In this document: piece after piece, positions 53,402 through 59,501 of the stretch
Position numbering within the stretch: position 1 is the first letter of the stretch
Layout: the number at the start of each line of letters is the position of its first letter
DNA from: Kocuria carniphila
GTDB lineage: Bacteria > Actinomycetota > Actinomycetes > Actinomycetales > Micrococcaceae
Direction: 5' to 3'
Assembly (NCBI RefSeq): GCF_004136555.1
Contig: NZ_NOIT01000021.1
Location: forward strand, 1-59,501
DNA: 59,501 bases
Position numbers and translations under genes: made by a program
The notes under the pieces: generated by a model
What the model saw: only the letters and a program-made list of their open reading frames with translations
What the model was told of the DNA's origin: nothing
Databases searched by the model: none

Positions 53402-53522
53402 GTTTCTCCCTGGGATCACAGAACTGATGTCACACCATTATGGAAGTGCGGTTGCGGACGGGTCATCCACCGATCGATTGATTCGACTGCCCCGGTTGCT
53501 CGGATTGCTCTCGAGTGGCAGG

Positions 53523-54593
53523 TCAGTCCGCGACCGGCTTGCTCGTGGCATCTCGGACTTCACCCACGAGCTCCTCCAACACGTCCTCGAGGGCCACGAT
53601 GTCAACCGACTCGTCCGTGGTGCGGGAATCCCTGGCGACCTCGCCCACCAGGGCGAAGTGAGCGCCGTCGGCCTGCATGGTGCGGGTGACCTTGCGCAAC
53701 TTGTCCTGCGGGGCCACGCGCGCAAACCGACGGATCGATGCGGCCGGGATGGGTACGTGACGCATCTGCTCCGGCAATCCCAGAATGTCCTTGGTGTGGA
53801 TGTAGCCCATGAGGCGCTCGTTCTGGTCCTGCACCGGGAATCGCGAGAAGCCGGTCTCCGCGCACATCAACTCGATACCCGCGGCGGTGATGTCGCTCGG
53901 AACGGTGCGCATGCCGCTCAGGGGCAGCGCGACATCCTTGGCGGTCATGTTCTCGAAGTTCAACGCGCCGGTGAGCAGTTGGATCTCGTCGTTGTCGAGC
54001 AGACCCTCGCGGCCGGATTCGGCCACGAACCCGCGAACTTCCTCGGACGTGAACGACGACGCGACCTCGTCCTTGGGCTCCACGCGGAAGAACCAACGAA
54101 CCAGGTGGTTGGCCGTCTCGTTCATGATCCAGATAAACGGGCGGAACACCATGACGAACCCGTGCAGGATGGGCCCGAGCACCATGGCCGAGCGGCCCGG
54201 TACAGCAATCGCGATGTTCTTGGGAACCATCTCTCCCAGCACCATGTGCAGGAACGTCACGATCAACAGCGCGATCACCAGGGCAATCGGGTGCAGCAAC
54301 GCTTCGGGCACACCGAAGTACTCGAGCGGTTGCTCGATGAGGTGCGCGATCGCGGGCTCGCCCACGGCACCGATCAGCAGTGAACACGCGGTGATGCCGA
54401 GCTGGGTGGCCGCGAGCGCCGTCGACACGTTTTCAATGCCCTTGAGGGCATATTTAGCGGTCTTGGAGCCTTCCGCGGCCTTGGGTTCCAGCTGGTCGCG
54501 GCGGGCCGAGACCATGGCGAACTCACTGGCCACGAAGAATGCGTTGCCCGCGAGCAACAGGATGAGAACGATAATGGCGGTGCTGGTGGTCAT
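53523..54593 (-). CDS. CNNM/CorC family membrane protein with CBS pair
   Basis: 356 aa. Residues 1 to about 195 are the DUF21/CNNM transmembrane domain (GNAFFVASEFAMVSARRDQLE, GEMVPKNIAIA). A CBS pair follows (ENMTAKDVALPLSGMRTVP, IVALEDVLEELVGEV). There is no C-terminal CorC_HlyC domain, so it is the short partner of the upstream gene. CNNM proteins transport or control transport of magnesium and cobalt. The ATG overlaps the upstream stop by 4 bp. Confidence 0.9.
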   Translation of the reverse strand: MTTSTAIIVLILLLAGNAFFVASEFAMVSARRDQLEPKAAEGSKTAKYALKGIENVSTALAATQLGITACSLLIGAVGEPAIAHLIEQPLEYFGVPEALLHPIALVIALLIVTFLHMVLGEMVPKNIAIAVPGRSAMVLGPILHGFVMVFRPFIWIMNETANHLVRWFFRVEPKDEVASSFTSEEVRGFVAESGREGLLDNDEIQLLTGALNFENMTAKDVALPLSGMRTVPSDITAAGIELMCAETGFSRFPVQDQNERLMGYIHTKDILGLPEQMRHVPIPAASIRRFARVAPQDKLRKVTRTMQADGAHFALVGEVARDSRTTDESVDIVALEDVLEELVGEVRDATSKPVAD

Positions 54594-56140
54594 CGCTGCT
54601 GCTCCTCTCGGGGATCCTCGACCGAGACGTCGTCATCGCGACGGAACGAGGGGTTGCCTTGCAGTCCGGCCTGCGCCGCCTGGAATTCCTCGGCGGTTTC
54701 GGGCTGCCGCGGTTCGCCACCCAGAGGATCATTCCTGCCCGCCGGGGGTTTCCACTCGGTGGAGGTTGTGGAGCCACCTTGCTCGTCCGGGTCGCCACCT
54801 TCACGGCGCACCAGGATCCGGTCCACGCGGTGCTGATCCATGCGGACCACTTCCAGATGGATGTTGGCCTTGGTGGGCAGGTCGTCCTCGTCACGGTGTG
54901 TGTGGTCGACAGCTTCCAAGGTCAGGGTGTCCCCCACGTGAGGCAGCCGGTCCAACTCTTCGGCCATGAGCCCGCCCAGGGTGTCCGACTCTTCACCTTC
55001 GGGCATGTCCAGCCGCAGCACGTCGCCGAGTTCGTCGGGGCGCAGCAGACCGGAAACCACCAGGCCGCCGTCACGGGTGCGCCGGAAGCGCTGGATCCGG
55101 GTGTCCTGCTCGTCATCGATCTCGCCCACGATTTCCTCGATGAGGTCCTCCAGGGTCACGATGCCGGCGGTGCCGCCGTATTCGTCCACCACGATGGCCA
55201 TTTGCAGACCCTTGCCGCGCAGCTTGCGCATGAGGGGGTCCAGGGTCATGGACTCCGAGACGACATCCGCCGGGGCGGCAATATCGGCCACGCGCTTGGT
55301 CGAGCGCTCCTCGAACGGCACGGCCAAGGCGTGGGTGTAGTGCACGATCCCCACGATGTCGTCCACTGACTCACCCATCACGGGGAAACGGGAGTGACCG
55401 GTCTCCGCTGCGGTGAGCAGCATGTGCTCCACGGTGTCATCGGATTCTAAGAACGTCACTCGCGGGCGCGGGCGCATCACGTCAGCAGCGGTGCGCTCAC
55501 CGAACTCGATGGAGCGGGCCACCAATTCGGCGGTTCCGGCTTCCAGGGTGCCTTCGCGGCCAGAGCGGTTCACCACGGCTGCCAGCTCGGCGGCGGTACG
55601 GGCGTTGGCCACTTCTTCCGTGGGTGTGAAGCCCAGGAAGCGCAACACGGCGTTCGCGGATCCGTTCAGGACCTTGACCAACCAGCCGAACAGGACCATG
55701 AAGATTTTCTGCGGGTACACCACCACGTGGGTCACGCGCATCGGGTCCGCAATGGCCCAGTTCTTGGGGACCAGCTCACCGAACACCATCTGCGTGAAGG
55801 TTGCCACGATGAACGCGGCCGTGGTGGCGACACCGGTGGCCGCGGCGTCGGGCATACCGGCCCAGCCGAGACCACCACGTAAGAGCTCACCGATGCCGGG
55901 GCCGGTGATGAAACCGGCCATCAAACTCGTCACGGTAATACCCAATTGGGCACCGGAAAGGTTGGTCGACGTCTTCTTGAGGCTGCGTTCGATGACGACG
56001 GCGCGCTTGTCACCTTCCGCTTCGGCGCGCTGAACCGCTTGCCGATCGACGGTGAGGAACGAGAACTCCACGGCCACGAACAATGCGTTGGCCAGAACCA
56101 AGAGAAGGAAAACGAGAAGGAGGAACCAGGCTGTCAGCAC
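54590..56140 (-). CDS. CNNM/CorC (HlyC) family membrane protein, full length
   Basis: 516 aa. The DUF21/CNNM domain ([39 protein letters not shown]), two CBS motifs ([36 protein letters not shown]) and a CorC_HlyC domain (about 360-440) occur in order, then a disordered tail. Paired long and short CNNM genes are common in actinobacteria and probably form a heteromeric magnesium or cobalt transporter. It is first in the two-gene operon. Confidence 0.9.
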   Translation of the reverse strand: MLTAWFLLLVFLLLVLANALFVAVEFSFLTVDRQAVQRAEAEGDKRAVVIERSLKKTSTNLSGAQLGITVTSLMAGFITGPGIGELLRGGLGWAGMPDAAATGVATTAAFIVATFTQMVFGELVPKNWAIADPMRVTHVVVYPQKIFMVLFGWLVKVLNGSANAVLRFLGFTPTEEVANARTAAELAAVVNRSGREGTLEAGTAELVARSIEFGERTAADVMRPRPRVTFLESDDTVEHMLLTAAETGHSRFPVMGESVDDIVGIVHYTHALAVPFEERSTKRVADIAAPADVVSESMTLDPLMRKLRGKGLQMAIVVDEYGGTAGIVTLEDLIEEIVGEIDDEQDTRIQRFRRTRDGGLVVSGLLRPDELGDVLRLDMPEGEESDTLGGLMAEELDRLPHVGDTLTLEAVDHTHRDEDDLPTKANIHLEVVRMDQHRVDRILVRREGGDPDEQGGSTTSTEWKPPAGRNDPLGGEPRQPETAEEFQAAQAGLQGNPSFRRDDDVSVEDPREEQQR

Positions 56141-56479
56141 CAGCCCACCTCACTCGACATGGGTGCTGCAATGCAGCGCGGGCTGGGGGCTGTGCCGGAT
56201 CGGGGAAGAGGACTGAGCCTCTTCGGACTGTCCGACTCCTTGTCATCGGCGGAGGCGGGTACACCGAAGTACGCCGCGTGCCGGGAGAGTTGAGATGTCA
56301 CGGAGAAAAGAATACAGAAACTCGCCGAACCATGCCGAGTGACGTTGGTCAAGTGGGTGAGGCGGGGGCGGCCTCGGGGGATGGGGCATGGTGTAGGGGG
56401 CCAGCCATGGGGCTTGGAACCTCTGGCACCGGGTCGCCGGGTTCCGAGCTCGCGTACAAGTCCCCACGTATCGGCCCGT

Positions 56480-56653
56480 GAACATCCGGGGCAGAGGTTA
56501 GCGCTCCTGGCTTCCAGGTGAACATCTGGGGTAGAGGTTAGCGCCGTTATCGGTGCCCTGAACATTATTGGCAGAGGGACGTAGATTCATCCCCGGTTTC
56601 GCTGCGAACCTCTACCCCAGATGTACAGCCCTGTTAACCTCTGCCCGAGATGT
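56480..56653. repeat. REP-like array, family B, 40-bp direct period and inverted copies
   Basis: Plus-strand units begin GAACAT at 56480, 56520 and 56560, exactly 40 bp apart; the first two read GAACATCYGGGGYAGAGGTT. Minus-strand copies follow at 56607-56624 and 56636-56653, 29 bp apart. The segments 56522-56539 and 56607-56624 form a perfect 18-bp inverted repeat (ACATCTGGGGTAGAGGTT). Part of this array is duplicated at 59401. Confidence 0.85.
56530..56630 (+). repeat. 101-bp direct repeat, copy 1
   Basis: It matches 59401-59501 with three mismatches; the last 84 bases are identical and the match runs to the window edge. The offset is 2,871 bp. The pair brackets the lipoprotein and DASS transporter genes. 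Confidence 0.95.
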
Positions 56654-56708
56654 CATGATCCGCACCCCGCCTTCCACCTTTGGATTCATACATCAGGCTT
56701 TTAAAGGG

Positions 56709-57668
56709 CTACCCCGCGTTGACCTTGATGTCTGAAACCCCCAACCAGTGCGTGTTGTTGCCGCAGCGCAATTGATCCGGGCGTTCGGAGGTACAGGAGA
56801 ACTCGCCCAGGACAATGACCTCGCCGGGAGCCAACGTGGGAGGGTCCTTGGCGAAGATCTGCGGTGCACCGGGCATTGAGGGCTCCCACTGTGACTGGGC
56901 TTGGTCTGAAGTGAGAGTAGCGCTCGTATGAGTTTCCCCATCCACCTGGGTCGATTTTCCAATGCAGTGCACCGCGGTAGGCATGCCCAGGATGACCTCT
57001 TCGGAGATGAACACCACGCACTGGGCGGGACCGGTTTGAGCTGCAAATCGGTACATGCCCCGTTCCGCTTTGTAGGGAGCAGCATCCACGCGAATCCCCT
57101 CGTGGGGTTCCACGGCTTCCCCACGAGTCAGAGCGATGGCGCGACTCTCGTCTCTGGTTATGCACCCAGCGGAATAGCCACGTTGCATTGACGCTGCATA
57201 CGTGGGCATCGAGCAGTCATACCCGTTGATCTGATGGTGGTTCGCATTGCCGTTCCCGCCCACGGGCGCTGCGAGGTACTCTTCCATTTGCTGCGCGGCT
57301 TCTCCGCAAGAGATCTCCCCCGCCAAGACCACCAACCCGTGACCGTCCACCGGGTCAGGGCAGGGAACCGCAATGGAAGCGGGCTGGCCCTCCGTAACCG
57401 GCTTCTTGAACGGTGACAGCGTTCGGGAGCGGTTCGGGCGTTCTGCGGCCCTTGGCGTTGCCGACTCTGCTTCAGAAGGTGTGGGCTCGGAACTCTCCTG
57501 AGCACTTGAGCTGACTTCACTGGCAGAAGTTTCAGACGGTTCCACCGAGCTCTCCGGCGCGGTGGTTTGCTCCTGGCTCAGCTGGACATCGGAATCACCG
57601 CAAGCGCTAGCTCCCAGCAGCAGTGCAATCGCCGCCGTGGTGACGCACATTCTTCTTGCTGCCATCAT
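56709..57668 (-). CDS. Lipoprotein of unknown function
   Basis: About 319 aa. The signal peptide MMAARRMCVTTAAIALLLGASAC ends in a lipobox-like ASAC, so the mature protein is probably anchored at Cys 23. A Ser/Glu/Pro-rich linker of about 60 residues leads to a globular region with eight or so Cys, likely in disulfides (CGEAAQQMEEYL, CGNNTHWLG). I recognise no family. It lies in the segment bracketed by the 101-bp direct repeats and is divergent from the DASS transporter. Starts at 57686 or 57665 are also possible. Confidence 0.7.
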   Translation of the reverse strand: MMAARRMCVTTAAIALLLGASACGDSDVQLSQEQTTAPESSVEPSETSASEVSSSAQESSEPTPSEAESATPRAAERPNRSRTLSPFKKPVTEGQPASIAVPCPDPVDGHGLVVLAGEISCGEAAQQMEEYLAAPVGGNGNANHHQINGYDCSMPTYAASMQRGYSAGCITRDESRAIALTRGEAVEPHEGIRVDAAPYKAERGMYRFAAQTGPAQCVVFISEEVILGMPTAVHCIGKSTQVDGETHTSATLTSDQAQSQWEPSMPGAPQIFAKDPPTLAPGEVIVLGEFSCTSERPDQLRCGNNTHWLGVSDIKVNAG

Positions 57669-57883
57669 TCCCGTTCCCCGCCCCATCAATCTCTGTGATT
57701 CAGGTCATCGTAGGCAGACTCCAGCGCACCAGAACAGTCATTGAGATTTCATTTCTGCCGGTCAGAGCTTGATGTCGCCCATGGATGCCTCCAGGAGACA
57801 ACCGCTTCACAATGCGATGCAAATGGGCGCGGGCCATAGGGTGACCAGATACTCCACCCCGCCGAATGAGACACAGGTGCCCC

Positions 57884-59389
57884 ATGAGTCAGACCGCCAC
57901 AGCTACTGCCCCGGAGGTGGAGCACAAACGGCCCAAAAAGATCATCCCGCTGCTGCTCGGCCCCGCGTTGGCGGTCTTGCTGACTTTTGTTCTTCCCGAT
58001 TCACTGGCCTTCGAAGGGCGCGCGGTTGCGGGTATCGCGTTGTGGATGGCCCTATGGTGGATGACAGAAGCGGCTCCGATCCCGGTTACGTCACTGTTGC
58101 CGCTTGCCCTGTTCCCGCTAGTGAACGCGGGAGCCATGAAGGACGTGGCCGCGCCCTACGCCGACCCCGTGATCTTCCTGGTGATGGGCGGCGTGATTCT
58201 GGGGTTGGCCACGGAAAAGAGCAACCTCCACCTGCGAATCGCGCTGTACACGATCAAAGTGGTGGGAACTAAGCCCGCACAGATCGTCTTAGGTCTCATG
58301 CTCGCGTCCGCGTTCTTGTCCGCGTGGGTGTCCAATACGGCAACCGCAGTCATCATGACTCCGATCGCGGTGTCCGTCCTGCAGCTGATCCGTCAGATCG
58401 ATCCGAAGTTGGTCGACAAGAAGTTCGCCGCGTCCATGGTGCTGGGTGTGGCCTACGGCGTAACCATCGGTTCCACAGCAACCCTGATCGGCCAGCCGCC
58501 CATGGCGCTGATGAAGGCGTACTTGGCGGCCAACCACGACTTCGACATCCCCTTCGGTCAGTGGATGATGGTCGGCGTTCCCTTCGCGATCGTGATGCTC
58601 GCGCTCACCTGGGTGGTTCTCACTAAGTTGGTGTTCCGCACCAGTCTGAAGGAGATTCCGGGTGGAGCGGACATGATCAACAAGGAACTCCACTCCCTCG
58701 GCATCATGTCGCAAGCCGAAAAGAGAGTGGCCGCCATCTTCCTCACGGCCATTGTTCTGTGGGTCGCGGTGCCGTTCCTCTCGGACAACGGCCACGTGAC
58801 GAACGCGATTCCCTTCGTTGCCAATATCTCGGACACTCAGATAGCTATTGGCGCGGCCATTGCGTGCTTCTTGATCCCGGCAGGTCGCACCGCTCCGGGT
58901 CATGCCCTTCTCCAGTGGAGCTCGGCCAAAGAGATCCCGTGGGGTCTGCTCCTCCTCTTCGGCGGCGGTTTGAGCCTGTCGGTGGCTTTCACCGCCACCG
59001 GTTTCTCCACGTGGATCGGCGAACAAGTCACGAACTTGGAAGCACTTCCGACGTTCTTGATCCTGGGTGCCGTGGCCATCATCGGATTGGCCCTGACCGA
59101 GTTGACCAGTAACACCGCGACCGCGGCGGCGTTCTTCCCGATCATGGGTGCTGTGGCCATCGGCGTGGGAATCGACCCGTTGTTCATGACCATCGTGGTC
59201 ACCCTGGCCGTGTGCTCGGCCTTCATGCTGCCCGTGGCTACCCCCTCCAACGCGGTGGCGTTCGGCAGCGGTGAGGTCAGCATCAAACAAATGGTCAGGG
59301 TGGGTGTGTGGCTCAACCTCATCGCACTGGTGATCGTTATGGCCACCGTCTACACCTTGGTACCCCTGGTCTTCGGAGTGACTCCGTAG
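57884..59389 (+). CDS. DASS family anion:sodium symporter (SLC13-type dicarboxylate transporter)
   Basis: 501 aa with about eleven helices and two helix hairpins. Both SNT signature motifs are present (WVSNTATAVIMTP near 155 and LTSNTATAAAFFP near 412), typical of the divalent anion:sodium symporters for succinate, malate, fumarate or citrate. The start ATG 57884 is preceded by ACAGGTG. It is divergent from the lipoprotein gene by 215 bp. A repeat array begins immediately after its stop codon. Confidence 0.9.
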   Translation: MSQTATATAPEVEHKRPKKIIPLLLGPALAVLLTFVLPDSLAFEGRAVAGIALWMALWWMTEAAPIPVTSLLPLALFPLVNAGAMKDVAAPYADPVIFLVMGGVILGLATEKSNLHLRIALYTIKVVGTKPAQIVLGLMLASAFLSAWVSNTATAVIMTPIAVSVLQLIRQIDPKLVDKKFAASMVLGVAYGVTIGSTATLIGQPPMALMKAYLAANHDFDIPFGQWMMVGVPFAIVMLALTWVVLTKLVFRTSLKEIPGGADMINKELHSLGIMSQAEKRVAAIFLTAIVLWVAVPFLSDNGHVTNAIPFVANISDTQIAIGAAIACFLIPAGRTAPGHALLQWSSAKEIPWGLLLLFGGGLSLSVAFTATGFSTWIGEQVTNLEALPTFLILGAVAIIGLALTELTSNTATAAAFFPIMGAVAIGVGIDPLFMTIVVTLAVCSAFMLPVATPSNAVAFGSGEVSIKQMVRVGVWLNLIALVIVMATVYTLVPLVFGVTP

Positions 59390-59391
59390 GC

Positions 59392-59501
59392 ACCACGTGG
59401 GGCAGAGGTTAACGCCCTTATCGGTGCCCTGAACATTATTGGCAGAGGGACGTAGATTCATCCCCGGTTTCGCTGCGAACCTCTACCCCAGATGTACAGC
59501 C
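59392..59501 (+). repeat. REP-like array, family B, second locus (direct-repeat copy 2, cut by window end)
   Basis: The block begins 3 bp after the DASS stop with ACGTGGGGCAGAGGTTA. From 59401 it repeats 56530-56630 (98 of 101 identical), including the GAACATTATTGGCA unit at 59431 and the inverted unit AACCTCTACCCCAGATGT at 59478-59495. The array probably continues beyond the window. Confidence 0.9.

Larger units (their letters stand above)
56141..56708. other. 568-bp intergenic region with hairpin and repeat array
   Basis: No believable gene is present. The first part must contain the promoter of the CorC operon. A hairpin at 56409-56447 (GCTTGGAACC with GGTTCCGAGC) has no T tract. The rest is the repeat array at 56480-56653. 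Confidence 0.6.

Noticed and set aside
56409-56447. tRNA gene or terminator near a strong hairpin
   Set aside because: The GCTTGGAACC/GGTTCCGAGC hairpin has no cloverleaf, anticodon arm or CCA-adjacent acceptor stem, and no T tract follows.

Overview
The window is high-GC chromosomal DNA of an actinobacterium. SdhCAB of the cytochrome b558 type, LysE, PaaX, DUF3817 and DUF4097 proteins, NarL-type two-component systems and a glutathione-independent formaldehyde dehydrogenase fit Micrococcales, probably Micrococcaceae or a close relative; the species cannot be fixed from the sequence. I see no rRNA, tRNA, prophage, transposase, cas gene or replication origin. Most of the window is ordinary, tightly packed core and accessory metabolism.

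Layout. 1-4.4 kb: an ABC-F ATPase with a long leader that may encode a short peptide, a CPBP protease-like membrane protein, and an SDR-TspO fusion. 4.7-9.5 kb: an Lrp/AsnC regulator divergent from a branched-chain-type 2-oxoacid dehydrogenase operon (E1alpha, E1beta, E2). 9.6-12.0 kb: cytochrome P450 plus polyprenyl diphosphate synthase, divergent from sdhCAB (12.1-15.7 kb). 15.7-17.8 kb: LysE exporter, RutE-like nitroreductase, MarR regulator. 18.1-23.6 kb: aminotransferase and agmatinase-family ureohydrolase divergent from an SSS transporter and a TPP decarboxylase; together they resemble the arginine transaminase pathway. 23.8-29.4 kb: formaldehyde dehydrogenase, a small unknown gene, a Baeyer-Villiger-type monooxygenase fused to an alpha/beta hydrolase, and an acyltransferase-3 membrane protein. 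29.6-34.4 kb: histidine kinase, response regulator, DUF4097-like protein, MFS transporter. 34.6-35.6 kb: a DUF559-type nuclease-fold gene. 35.7-43.2 kb: secreted M23 peptidase, DinB protein, DHA2 efflux pump with divergent TetR, M20 amidohydrolase, VOC protein. 43.5-49.1 kb: FtsX/MacB-type ABC exporter, PaaX regulator, MHS transporter. 49.2-59.4 kb: a second two-component system, secreted GHL15-like protein, DUF3817 protein, two CorC/CNNM proteins, a lipoprotein and a DASS transporter.

The most unusual signal is between the genes. At least seven intergenic sites carry REP/REPIN-like palindromic arrays in which 17-25 bp motifs occur in both orientations around a centre. Two loci 19 kb apart (4.5-4.7 and 23.6-23.8 kb) share one motif family with an exact 40-bp period. 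A 56.5-kb array also has a 40-bp period, and 101 bp of it recurs at 59.4 kb, bracketing the lipoprotein and DASS genes. A 29-bp-period palindrome lies at 18.0 kb and a related one at 41.0 kb. The DUF559-type nuclease gene is bracketed by two 54-bp palindromes with the same arms. This suggests, as inference only, a repeat family whose mobilising or processing enzyme could be a DUF559 nuclease rather than a RAYT transposase.
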